From JABWCQ01 sp964587105 (GTDB taxonomy: Bacteria; Electryoneota; RPQS01): DNA of 64,000 nucleotides. The notes under the pieces were generated by a model. That model ran no database searches. It saw nothing but the letters and a program-made list of their open reading frames with translations, and was not told where the DNA came from. Shown one piece after another: positions 6,772 through 14,173 of this stretch (within the stretch, counting starts at the first letter, position 1; every line of letters starts with the position of its first letter). The translations under genes were made by a program, and so were the position numbers. The DNA is taken from contig CAZPKG010000009.1 of NCBI GenBank assembly GCA_964587105.1, positions 88,529 through 152,528 on the forward strand, in the 5' to 3' direction.

Positions 6772-8415
6772 ATGGCAAGCAAACTGATTGACTTCGATGT
6801 CGAAGCGCGCAGTGCACTGAAGAAGGGCGTGGACATTCTCGCCGACTCAGTGAAAGTGACGCTCGGACCTAAGGGCCGTAACGTCGTGATTGAAAAGAAG
6901 TGGGGCGCCCCGACTATCACCAAGGACGGTGTGACGGTGGCTAAGGAAATTGAACTCGAAGACGCCGTGCAGAACATGGGCGCGCAGATGGTTCGCGAAG
7001 TCGCTTCCAAGACTTCCGATATCGCCGGTGACGGCACCACCACTGCGACCGTTCTCGCGCAGGCGATCATTCATGAAGGTTTGAAGAACGTCACCGCCGG
7101 CGCTGATCCGATGTCGCTGAAGCGCGGTATTGACAAGGCTGTTGCGAAGGTCGTCGAAGATCTGAAGAAAAACGGCAAGGCCGTCAGCGGCAAGAAGGAC
7201 ATCGCCGCCGTCGGTACGATTTCCGCCAACAACGACAAGACCATCGGCGATCTGATTGCGGACGCGATGGACAAGGTCGGCAAGGACGGCGTCATCACCG
7301 TCGAAGAAGCGAAGTCGATGGAAACGTCGCTCGAAGTCGTCGAAGGTATGCAGTTTGACCGCGGCTATCTGTCGCCCTACTTCGTCACCAATCCTGACGA
7401 AATGGAAGTCGAACTCGAAAACCCGTTCGTCTTGATCTATGATAAGAAGGTCGCTTCAATGAAGGACCTGCTCCCGATTCTGGAGAAGGTTGCTCAAGCC
7501 GGTCGCGCGTTTGTGATCATCGCGGAAGACGTCGAAGGCGAAGCTCTGGCTACGCTCGTCGTGAACAAGCTCCGTGGTACGTTGAAGGTCGCGGCCGTCA
7601 AGGCTCCGGGCTTCGGTGATCGCCGCAAGGCCATGCTTGAAGACATCGCCACGTTGACCGGCGGTCGTGTGATTTCGGAAGAAGCGGGCTTCAAGCTTGA
7701 GAACGCCGTCATGAGCGATCTCGGCACCGCCAAGAAGATCATCATCGACAAGGACAACACCACGATTGTCGAAGGTTCGGGCAAGAGCGACGAGATCAAG
7801 GCCCGCATCGCGCAGATCAAGAAGCAGATCGAAGGCACGACGTCGGATTACGATCGCGAAAAACTGCAAGAGCGTTTGGCTAAGCTTGCGGGTGGCGTGG
7901 CCGTGTTGAAGGTCGGCGCTGCGACGGAAGTTGAGATGAAGGAAAAGAAGGCTCGCGTCGAAGATGCTCTGCACGCGACTCGCGCCGCGGTTGAAGAAGG
8001 CATCGTCCCCGGCGGCGGTGTAGCTCTGCTTCGCGCGCAGAAGGTGCTCGAAGGCTACAAGCTTGAAGGCGATGAGCAGCTCGGTGTGAACATTATTCGC
8101 CGTGCGTTGGAAGAGCCGATTCGCATGATTTCGCAGAATGCCGGTCTGGAAGGCAGCGTGGTTGTGAACAAGATTCGCGAGAACAGCAAGTACAGCTTCG
8201 GCCTGAATGCTGCCAGCGAAGTTTACGGCGACTTGCTTGATGACGGCGTCATCGACCCGACCAAGGTTGTGCGCGTCGCACTCGAAAATGCGGCATCGGT
8301 TGGCGGCTTGTTGCTGACCACCGATTGCGCCATCCACGAGAAGAAGGAAAAGACCCCCGCAGCTCCCGCCATGCCCGGCGGCGGCATGGGTGGCATGGGC
8401 GGAATGGATTACTAA
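6772..8415 (+). CDS. groL: Chaperonin GroEL
   Basis: A 547-residue chaperonin of normal length that assembles as two heptameric rings and folds proteins with ATP and GroES. Hallmarks: the N-terminal GRNVVIEKKWGAPTITKDGV (residues 36-55), the nucleotide-binding GDGTTTATVLA (about 86-96), the apical region, GGGVALLRA near 414, and the Gly-Met tail GGGMGGMGGMDY. AAGGAAC lies 9 bases before the ATG. Codon use is the GC-rich housekeeping type and contrasts with the AT-rich cassette downstream. Antisense open frames across it (for example 7456-8553) are shadows. Confidence 0.98.
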   Translation: MASKLIDFDVEARSALKKGVDILADSVKVTLGPKGRNVVIEKKWGAPTITKDGVTVAKEIELEDAVQNMGAQMVREVASKTSDIAGDGTTTATVLAQAIIHEGLKNVTAGADPMSLKRGIDKAVAKVVEDLKKNGKAVSGKKDIAAVGTISANNDKTIGDLIADAMDKVGKDGVITVEEAKSMETSLEVVEGMQFDRGYLSPYFVTNPDEMEVELENPFVLIYDKKVASMKDLLPILEKVAQAGRAFVIIAEDVEGEALATLVVNKLRGTLKVAAVKAPGFGDRRKAMLEDIATLTGGRVISEEAGFKLENAVMSDLGTAKKIIIDKDNTTIVEGSGKSDEIKARIAQIKKQIEGTTSDYDREKLQERLAKLAGGVAVLKVGAATEVEMKEKKARVEDALHATRAAVEEGIVPGGGVALLRAQKVLEGYKLEGDEQLGVNIIRRALEEPIRMISQNAGLEGSVVVNKIRENSKYSFGLNAASEVYGDLLDDGVIDPTKVVRVALENAASVGGLLLTTDCAIHEKKEKTPAAPAMPGGGMGGMGGMDY

Positions 8416-8416
8416 A

Positions 8417-8440
8417 CCAGCGTGCACGCTGGACCCATTG
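8417..8440 (+). repeat. Palindromic repeat family P6, copy 1
   Basis: CCAGCGTGCACGCTGG followed by ACCCATTG, two bases after the groEL stop. A second copy, CCAGCGTGACGCTGG followed by ACCCAATG, lies at 35076, again just after a stop codon. Confidence 0.7.
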
Positions 8441-8493
8441 CCGCTGCGCGTAAAGCATAACGGTGAGGGTATCCGTCGAAGTTTGAATAAGAG

Positions 8494-8521
8494 AGCGGGG
8501 CGAACATCAGTTCGCCCCGCT
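8494..8521 (+). terminator. Intrinsic terminator of groESL
   Basis: A 12-bp stem AGCGGGGCGAAC / GTTCGCCCCGCT with loop ATCA, then TCTTTT. The same stem recurs at 11706 and 14694. Confidence 0.9.
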
Positions 8522-8529
8522 TCTTTTGT

Positions 8530-9039
8530 AGTCAGGGTCTTATTGCATACCAATCTTCAACACAACTAAGTGTGAACAGGACAAAGACGTAGGCTAATTC
8601 TGAAATTACATTTCACACCATTGAGTTCCCATTCTATTTCAAATAAACAATTTCTAATTTTATATATAACAAAATATTAAATTGTAGTTTTTAATTATAT
8701 AATCAATTAATGAACCAATACAGTGCATTATAAATTCATGGAAATAATTCTGCTATATTCCCTCCTCGATATTTTGTCTGGTTGTACAACCATTAAACTT
8801 CAAAAATCGCATTGATGCTTCAAATTAATTTATGTAATTACAATAAATAAGCACAATAAAGATCTAATTCCCGGACCCAACCAGCCTTCAACACATCCAA
8901 GCACGAACAGGCTAAGGACTGAGTGTAAACGCCAATATATACAATTATAGTAGTATTTCAACTTTTGTTTCACTTGTTCTTGATTCTTACCTTCAAATTG
9001 AGTAAATTCTGAAGATTTCAACCCACAAGGAGTAACTCA
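8530..9039. other. AT-rich intergenic region with degenerate direct repeat
   Basis: About 510 bases without a credible gene, strongly AT-rich at 8600-8860 (runs such as TATATATAACAAAATATT). Two related stretches of 38 bases, 8551-8588 and 8882-8919, match at 28 of 38 positions (core CTTCAACACA ... GAACAGG). The region separates groEL from the winged-helix cassette and probably holds the cassette promoter and perhaps its left boundary. Confidence 0.6.
8980..9008 (+). promoter_or_regulatory. Possible promoter of winged-helix cassette
   Basis: TTGATT (8980-8985), a 17-base spacer and TAAATT (9003-9008), each 4 of 6 to consensus, located 31 bases before the first gene of the cassette. Confidence 0.35.
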
Positions 9040-9549
9040 ATGTCAGGCATCTCGGAAACACAATGTTCCATTCATTTGAAAATAGGGCACTTAGATGTTG
9101 AGGCCGTTGGCCCCGTGTCTTATATCAAGGATGACCTTTCGGAAGTGATTAGCAAATTAGTACGCCTCTACGTAGAAGACGAAGCAGTCAAACAAATCCT
9201 GTCAAAATCAACTACCCCCACACCAAAGGCATTCGCAGGTACAGGTCTTGACGGGCTAGCAGAGGAGACGGTCACATCCATAGCAAATAAGCTAAGCTGT
9301 AACAGCGGCTCAGACTTGATTGTGGCAGCTTCAGCTTACCTCACCCTTGTTGTTGGTAAGGCAATTTTCTCTCGTAAAGAACTTCTACAGAATATGCAAG
9401 CTGGCGGTGCATACTACAAGGATAGCTACCGCGACAATCTATCGAGCTACCTACAGCGGCTTATTAAAGACGATGTCTTGCGAACGCAAGGATCTGATTA
9501 CAAGCTGAGTCCAACAGCTCTAAAAGACTTTGAGGCAAAAATCGTTTAG
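9040..9549 (+). CDS. Winged-helix-like protein, cassette gene 1
   Basis: A 169-residue soluble protein whose ATG follows AAGGAG. The N-terminus (residues 9-35) reads IHLKIGHLDVEAVGPVSYI, a beta-hairpin motif that the fourth gene of the cassette also has (INLTTREFEVFGSEKFV). Residues 60-80 are a linker. From about 82 to the end it looks like a winged helix: a helix with DLIVAASAYLTLV, then FSRKELLQNM, YLQRLIKDDVL, and the wing/strand YKLSPTALKDFE. The same architecture recurs in the next three genes. No catalytic motif is visible, so it may bind DNA or protein partners. Gap to the next gene is 86 bases. Not a family I can name. Confidence 0.75.
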   Translation: MSGISETQCSIHLKIGHLDVEAVGPVSYIKDDLSEVISKLVRLYVEDEAVKQILSKSTTPTPKAFAGTGLDGLAEETVTSIANKLSCNSGSDLIVAASAYLTLVVGKAIFSRKELLQNMQAGGAYYKDSYRDNLSSYLQRLIKDDVLRTQGSDYKLSPTALKDFEAKIV

Positions 9550-9635
9550 AAGGACAACTTGCAGGTATTCTGCGATAGCTCGACCAACTATAAGCTGGGG
9601 CAATATTTTAACCAAATGCTATATGGAGGCACAAA

Positions 9636-10184
9636 GTGAATGACCAATCCAAATCTCAAGGTGATCCGCTCATTGACGCGTTGCAGACACTCTACAAAAC
9701 ACTTGCGCCCTTAGATGTTGAGCAGCAAGATCGTGTTCTCACGTCTCTTTATGCACTCTTAGGCAAACAAGTTCCAAAGACAGTGAGTAGTGGCGAAGTC
9801 GGATCGCAATTCAAGCAGCCGGGAGAGCGCCCAAAGTCAATTGCTGAATTCGTGGCATCAAAGAAACCGGGTACAAATACACAGAGAATTGCTGTGTTTG
9901 CGTACTTTCATGAGCAAACTGAAGGTAAGCAGAAGTTTCAACGCGAAGACTTGCGACCTTACTTCGTAAATGCACGTCTTGGCGATCCTGGAAATAACTT
10001 CGGACGTGATTTTGACAACGCTGTTGGTAAAGGCTGGATTGCCGCAAAGGATGGAAGCTTTTATCTGACACAAACAGGAATCAATGTAGTAGAAGCGGGT
10101 TTCAATAATGAAAACTCGAGAACGTCAAGAACCAAAACTACAAAGAAATCCAAGCTTAAGGCCAAAAACAGAACTGAAGAATAG
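9636..10184 (+). CDS. Winged-helix-like protein, cassette gene 2
   Basis: A 182-residue protein starting at GTG 9636, supported by GGAGG (9625-9629) six bases upstream; the nearby ATG at 9640 is out of frame. Residues 10-45 form a short helical module (LDVEQQDRVLTSLYALLG), a motif seen at the front of many small bacterial regulatory proteins. After a polar linker comes an effector-like winged helix at about 70-160: IAEFVASKKPGTNTQRIAV, FQREDLRPYF, NFGRDFDNAVGKGWI, then FYLTQTGINVVEAG. The tail is rich in Lys, Arg and Thr (SRTSRTKTTKKSK), suggesting nucleic-acid contact. Function unknown. It shares its C-terminal layout with genes 1, 3 and 4 of the cassette. Confidence 0.75.
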   Translation: MNDQSKSQGDPLIDALQTLYKTLAPLDVEQQDRVLTSLYALLGKQVPKTVSSGEVGSQFKQPGERPKSIAEFVASKKPGTNTQRIAVFAYFHEQTEGKQKFQREDLRPYFVNARLGDPGNNFGRDFDNAVGKGWIAAKDGSFYLTQTGINVVEAGFNNENSRTSRTKTTKKSKLKAKNRTEE

Positions 10185-10222
10185 TGATACTCACATTCAT
10201 GTCTCAAGCAAGGTAGCGAAGC

Positions 10223-11044
10223 ATGCTCAACAAAATTAGGGCCGACTTCAGTACAAGGTTTTCCTCTGTTCTCGTCGATGCATTGCTGTCATCCTACGAG
10301 GAAATCAAGCAAAACTATTTCCTTGGTAAGTATGAGCCTTCTGAACTTAACGGTGGTAAGTTCACAGAGGCGTGCTATCGTATGCTTGAAAGTGAGACTC
10401 AGAGAGGCAGCTATACGCCGATTGGAACTGCTATAAGTGACATAATAGGTAAACTGCGAAATCTTGAACAACTTCCTACTGCCGGTGCCTTAGAGTCGTT
10501 CAGAATTACAATTCCTCGCACGTTGGTCGTTGTTTACAATATTCGAAATAAAAGAGGTGTTGGGCATTTAGGCGGAGACGTTAACCCAAATTACGCTGAT
10601 TCTACGCTCCTCGTCACTTGTTGTGATTGGGTAATGGCTGAGCTTGTTAGAATTTACTATAGTTGCACATTGGATGAAGCGCAGGGTATAGTTGATACCC
10701 TTGTTCAGCGACCACTCAGCCTTGTGTATGAAATTACCGGGGTTCGGCGTGTGCTGTTGCCATCATTATCACACAGAAATCAAGTGTTGCTGTTGCTAGC
10801 ACACTCACATCCTATTCCCATTCCAGAGATGGATCTCATTAGGTCAATAGAACCGAGCAACCCCACAGTATTTCGGTCGACGGTTCTAACCGCGCTTCAT
10901 CGAGAACGTTTCATTGAATACAGCGGAAATGGGAAGAGTGGTAGTTGTGCAATTTCGCCAACTGGATTGAAAGTTGTCGAAGATAATTACGAAGATTGGT
11001 CAAAAAGCAATAAGGAATCAAAATGGAAAGTGAAAACAAAGTGA
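10223..11044 (+). CDS. HEPN/Abi-like protein with winged helix, cassette gene 3
   Basis: A 273-residue protein. The middle contains R108-N-K-R-G-V-G-H115 in the context VVYNIRNKRGVGHLGGDVNP. This fits the R-N-x(4-6)-H signature of HEPN domains and closely resembles the RN-x-GxGH box of abortive-infection C-terminal (Abi-C-like) proteins, which are predicted RNases. The helices on either side (ALESFRITIPRTLVVVYN; TLLVTCCDWVMAELVRIYY) complete a HEPN-like bundle. Residues 180-265 look like a winged helix ending CAISPTGLKVVEDNY, matching the ends of its cassette neighbours. This is the likely effector of the cassette. Its 3' end overlaps the next gene by 22 bases. RNase activity is inference from the motif. 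Confidence 0.75.
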   Translation: MLNKIRADFSTRFSSVLVDALLSSYEEIKQNYFLGKYEPSELNGGKFTEACYRMLESETQRGSYTPIGTAISDIIGKLRNLEQLPTAGALESFRITIPRTLVVVYNIRNKRGVGHLGGDVNPNYADSTLLVTCCDWVMAELVRIYYSCTLDEAQGIVDTLVQRPLSLVYEITGVRRVLLPSLSHRNQVLLLLAHSHPIPIPEMDLIRSIEPSNPTVFRSTVLTALHRERFIEYSGNGKSGSCAISPTGLKVVEDNYEDWSKSNKESKWKVKTK

Positions 11045-11508
11045 GGATTAACCTCACAACGCGCGAGTTTGAAGTATTTGGAAGTGAGAAGTTCGTGAAT
11101 TCGTATGCCGACAAAGTGGAGGAGCTCTACTCCATGCTAAAGACGGCAATTCCACCCAAACGTAGCAATGGCACCGCGGCAATTGAGAACATTTTGGACG
11201 AAAACGAGTCAAGTTCAATGGAGTTCGGTGAAATGCTTCATAAACTGACGGACTCGGCCACTGATGCTGACAAAATGTTGTTGGCAGGATGGTCTATTCA
11301 ATCTCAAAGCTCAGACAATTCCTTTAATACAAAGGAAGCAAATGACCTTCTCAAGGATCAAGGTGTAAAACTCGTTAATGCTGCACAAGCTGTCAAATCC
11401 AACACCGACAAAAAACGAGTCTTTGTATTGCAAAAGGGACGATTTCGAGTAAGCAAGCTTGGGGTTGATCTAATAATGCAATGGCTTTCAAGCGGTTCTA
11501 ATATGTAG
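11023..11508 (+). CDS. Winged-helix-like protein, cassette gene 4
   Basis: A 161-residue protein. ATG 11023 is preferred because TAAGGA lies just before it; a GTG at 11041 overlapping the upstream stop is an alternative. The start lies inside the preceding HEPN-like gene (22-base overlap), so translation is probably coupled. The N-terminal strand pair INLTTREFEVFGSEKFV parallels gene 1. After an acidic linker, residues 75-160 form a winged-helix-like domain: TDADKMLLAGWSIQS, FNTKEANDLLKDQGVKLVN, KKRVFVLQKGRFRVSKLGV. Gene 1 and this gene therefore share both ends and look like diverged paralogues flanking the HEPN gene. Exact function unknown. Confidence 0.75.
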   Translation: MESENKVRINLTTREFEVFGSEKFVNSYADKVEELYSMLKTAIPPKRSNGTAAIENILDENESSSMEFGEMLHKLTDSATDADKMLLAGWSIQSQSSDNSFNTKEANDLLKDQGVKLVNAAQAVKSNTDKKRVFVLQKGRFRVSKLGVDLIMQWLSSGSNM

Positions 11509-11553
11509 CTCAGAAGAATCCACTTAAATTCCAATCTCAGAGGAGACAAAGAA

Positions 11554-11691
11554 ATGGCAAAGGAAAGAAAGGTTAGTCGCGATGCAGGCACAGGACAATT
11601 CATCCCGAAAAGAGAAGCCGAGCGACGTCCCAACACAACCGTCACCGAAACGGTTCCGGTACGAAAGCCTGTCCCTAAGAAGGGCAAGTAA
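11554..11691 (+). CDS. Conserved 45-residue basic protein, cassette gene 5
   Basis: A short gene with GGAG seven to ten bases before ATG 11554. The product begins MAKERKVSRDAGTGQFIPK and continues with EAERRPNTTVTETVP and a Lys-rich end. It matches a widespread small-protein family with the pattern R-DA-TG-F-(P/T)K-EA---P-TTV-E, found in many bacteria and commonly mis-annotated. The function is unknown, though the Arg and Lys content fits nucleic-acid binding. It lies 45 bases after the last winged-helix gene and directly before the terminator at 11706, so it belongs to the same transcription unit. Confidence 0.75.
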   Translation: MAKERKVSRDAGTGQFIPKREAERRPNTTVTETVPVRKPVPKKGK

Positions 11692-11705
11692 AATGAGGCG
11701 ACAAA

Positions 11706-11737
11706 AAGCGGGGCGAACCAAAAGGTTCGCCCCGCTT
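11706..11737 (+). terminator. Intrinsic terminator of winged-helix cassette
   Basis: A 14-bp stem AAGCGGGGCGAACC / GGTTCGCCCCGCTT with loop AAAA. It shares its stem with the terminators at 8494 and 14694. Confidence 0.85.
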
Positions 11738-11834
11738 CATCTTATCCACTACCGTCGGCCTCTGGCCGTCAGCGGCTTTACAATCGTGGTGTGCTTCCCC
11801 TGCCGGAGGCAGGGAAGTAGTGAGGAAATTTTTC

Positions 11835-12656
11835 CTACTTCCCCTTCGCCAAAACAACCGTCTGCTTAATCCTAATCTCCTTCCCGCCGATTTGCCCGGG
11901 TGGCATGCCGCCGGGTTTCATTCTGCCGCCGCGCATTCCGCCGCCGAAGCCGTCATCACCGCCCCCCATTCCCATCGGCGGACGTTGATGATCACCCGCT
12001 TCGCGCATGTGCTCCGGTCTGTTCAGTTTCGGTACATTCAGTTCAAGAATCACCTCATCTCCGGCCTGAAGCCACGGCGCGAGCGAATCCAACGCAATCA
12101 CAATCGAATGCGCCACCGTCGTCGCTTCGTATTTCGTTTCAGCTGTCACACCGAGCGCGCGGGCTTCATCGAGACTCACCATGCGGCTTGCCGATTTCTT
12201 GCTCAACAACTCGACGTCTTTGGGCCGCGTGTCCATTTGATCGAGTGTTTTATCCTTCATGGTTTGGCCGGGCGGCAAGACAAAATTCTTCGGCGGACCG
12301 CCGGGGCCGTGCATCGCCGGATAGCGCAAGCCAACAGTTTCCTTTTTGTTCTTAGGATTCGTGAGCCAGAGCGTTACACCGCCCATCTCGATCTGCTGCC
12401 TGAGCGCTTCATCGCTCGTCTGCACAGCGAGTAAGAGTTGTTCATCGTCATTGGCAATCACAAACCGAGCCTGCACGTCTTTGATGCGCAGGCCTTTTAG
12501 TTCAGAAAAGTCCGGCTTGCCGTTGATATCCGTCGTCGCGTCATGCCACTCGGCTTTGATCGGCTCCGATGAATTACAATTGATAAAAACTAAAGAAAGC
12601 GCAAATAAAAGTGTATAGACACTTAGGCGAGTTAAGAAAACTGCGGTGCGGTACAT
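11835..12656 (-). CDS. Lipoprotein, DOMON/CBM9-like, Gly-Met-rich tail
   Basis: A 273-residue protein from ATG 12656 (MYRTAVFLTRLSV), chosen over a start 36 bases upstream because it gives a proper signal sequence ending in a lipobox-like FINC. The body (about residues 35-215) is beta-rich: KAEWHDATTDINGKPDFS, ARFVIANDDEQLLLAVQTSD and GGVTLWLTNP resemble CBM9-like/DOMON sandwich domains that many FCB-group genomes encode as lipoproteins. SIVIALDSLAPWLQAGD follows. The last 60 residues are Gly, Met, Arg and Pro rich (GMGGGDDGFGGGMRGGRM). Probably periplasmic or surface anchored; ligand unknown. It converges with the cassette terminator. Confidence 0.7.
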   Translation of the reverse strand: MYRTAVFLTRLSVYTLLFALSLVFINCNSSEPIKAEWHDATTDINGKPDFSELKGLRIKDVQARFVIANDDEQLLLAVQTSDEALRQQIEMGGVTLWLTNPKNKKETVGLRYPAMHGPGGPPKNFVLPPGQTMKDKTLDQMDTRPKDVELLSKKSASRMVSLDEARALGVTAETKYEATTVAHSIVIALDSLAPWLQAGDEVILELNVPKLNRPEHMREAGDHQRPPMGMGGGDDGFGGGMRGGRMKPGGMPPGQIGGKEIRIKQTVVLAKGK

Positions 12657-12845
12657 GAGTCGTTTCTGAGGGTTGCATGGCTGGATAGTCATAGCTTAGA
12701 CGCGCAAGCTCGCAAATAGTTTACTCAGCGCTCTTTTTGCTCCGCATTTTTCTTTTTATTCAATTTATCTGCCCCCCTTGACTCTTTTTTGAACATATGT
12801 TATATTACTCAAAATTCATAAAAATTCATTTAGAAGAGGTGTCAG

Positions 12846-13439
12846 ATGAAGAAGCTCAATCTGCTTGTTCTGGCTGGAGTTATGTGCTGTTTTGGAGCCG
12901 GTTTTGCTGCCGAGGGGGGTGCGCCGTCCATGGAGGAAATCATGAAGGCCTGCGCTGATGCGGCCAAGGTCGGGCCTGAACACTTGGCAATTGCCAAGTC
13001 CGCTGGAGATTGGGATTGCGTCGTCAAGATGTGGATGGATCCTACTCAGCCGCCGATGGAGTCAAAAGGCTCGGAGACCTGCAAAATGGAGATGGGCGGT
13101 CGCATGTGTGTCTGCAATTTCACCGGCGACATGATGGGCACGCCTTTCCATGGTCAAAGCCAAATGGGCTACTCTAATTTCGCCAAGAAGTACTGGGTTA
13201 CTTGGACCGACGACATGAGCACGGGTATGATGTATGCCGAAGGAACTGCCAGCCCGGATGGCAAGACGATTACGCTGCTCGGCACATATGACGACCCGAT
13301 GTCCAATACGCAGGACAAACCGTGGAAGCAAGTCATGACGGCGGTTGATGACGATCACTATCTCTTCTCTGCGTACGAAAAAGTCGGTACTCCCGAAGAG
13401 TACAAGTCGATGGAAATTGCTTACACTCGCAAGAAATAA
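12846..13439 (+). CDS. DUF1579 family secreted protein, copy 1
   Basis: A 197-residue protein with a signal peptide (MKKLNLLVLAGVM ... GFAAEG). The body matches DUF1579, a lipocalin-like beta-barrel family of unknown function: EHLAIAKSAGDWDCVVKMWM, METCKMEMGGR-like strand, GTPFHGQSQMGYSNFAKKYW, and VTWTDDMSTGMM. It is the first of three tandem DUF1579 genes (the next begins 27 bases later), separated from upstream by an AT-rich leader with GAAGAGG before the ATG. Copies 1 and 2 have the same length and signal-peptide style, consistent with tandem duplication. Ligand or enzymatic role is not known. Confidence 0.88.
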   Translation: MKKLNLLVLAGVMCCFGAGFAAEGGAPSMEEIMKACADAAKVGPEHLAIAKSAGDWDCVVKMWMDPTQPPMESKGSETCKMEMGGRMCVCNFTGDMMGTPFHGQSQMGYSNFAKKYWVTWTDDMSTGMMYAEGTASPDGKTITLLGTYDDPMSNTQDKPWKQVMTAVDDDHYLFSAYEKVGTPEEYKSMEIAYTRKK

Positions 13440-13466
13440 TCATTTAAACATAATCAGAGGTTACGC

Positions 13467-14060
13467 ATGAAGAAGATCGCATTAGCATCGTTGGTGCTGC
13501 TTTGTTTAGTCGGCAGCGCATTTGCCGCCGAAGGCACAGGCATGTCCGAAGAGGAAATGATGAAGAAGTGGATGGAAGTCGCCAGCCCCAAGGCCGAGCA
13601 TGAGATGCTTGCCAAAGGAGTCGGCGAATGGAATTGTGCCATGAAGTTCTGGATGGGCCCCGGTGCGCCGGAGCAGACCGCCAGCGGATCATGCACCGAA
13701 ACACTCGTTAACGGCGGTCGCGCACTGAACGAATCGTTCAACGGGATGATGATGGGAATGCCGTTTGAAGGTCACGGCATGTCGGGCTACGACAATTTCA
13801 ACAAGGTCTATTGGTCAACGTGGACGGACAACATGTCCACCTCGATGATGTACATGGAAGGCACCAGCACGGACGGCGGCAAGACCATCACCTTCAACTC
13901 CACGATGGATGAACCCGTGATGGGCGTGAAAGATAAGCCCGTGCGCTTCGTGTCAAGATGGGTTGATGACAACACCCGCGTGCTCGAAAGCTGGGACGAA
14001 GTCGGTACGCCGAACGAATTCAAAGCGATGGAAATCACCTACACGCGCAAGCCGAAGTAG
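13467..14060 (+). CDS. DUF1579 family secreted protein, copy 2
   Basis: A 197-residue paralogue of the preceding gene, with its own signal peptide (MKKIALASLVLLCLV ... FAAEG). It keeps the DUF1579 landmarks: KAEHEMLAKGVGEWNCAMKF, GMPFEGHGMSGYDNFNKVYW, STWTDNMSTSMM, and the shared ending GTPNEFKAMEITYTRK, nearly identical to copy 1 (GTPEEYKSMEIAYTRK). Gap to copy 1 is 27 bases, so they form an operon. Two palindromic repeats follow before copy 3. Confidence 0.88.
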   Translation: MKKIALASLVLLCLVGSAFAAEGTGMSEEEMMKKWMEVASPKAEHEMLAKGVGEWNCAMKFWMGPGAPEQTASGSCTETLVNGGRALNESFNGMMMGMPFEGHGMSGYDNFNKVYWSTWTDNMSTSMMYMEGTSTDGGKTITFNSTMDEPVMGVKDKPVRFVSRWVDDNTRVLESWDEVGTPNEFKAMEITYTRKPK

Positions 14061-14070
14061 TGCTTTGTTT

Positions 14071-14147
14071 GTAGGGGCGGATGGCGATCCGCCCGCGTCA
14101 GACAAGATCGATATATTCAAGGGGCGGCAGTCGTGCCGCCCCTATTG
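14071..14147 (+). repeat. Two P5 palindromes between DUF1579 copies
   Basis: GTAGGGGCGGAT-GGCG-ATCCGCCC (arms 14075-14082 and 14087-14094) and GGGGCGGCA-GTCG-TGCCGCCCC (14121-14129 and 14134-14142). The first type also occurs inverted at 46931-46950. The two differ in arm sequence but keep perfect pairing, loop size and the GTAGGGGC/GCCCCTA edge. Confidence 0.85.
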
Positions 14148-14173
14148 TCTTTAATAATCCGAAAGGGAGTACG

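Noticed and set aside
7456..8553. 365-residue antisense frame in groEL
   Set aside because: A typical shadow in GC-rich codon-biased DNA; groEL on the other strand is certain.
11820..12434. 204-residue plus-strand frame opposite the lipoprotein
   Set aside because: Its composition is arginine/histidine-rich shadow type; the minus-strand frame has a signal peptide and domain-like pattern.
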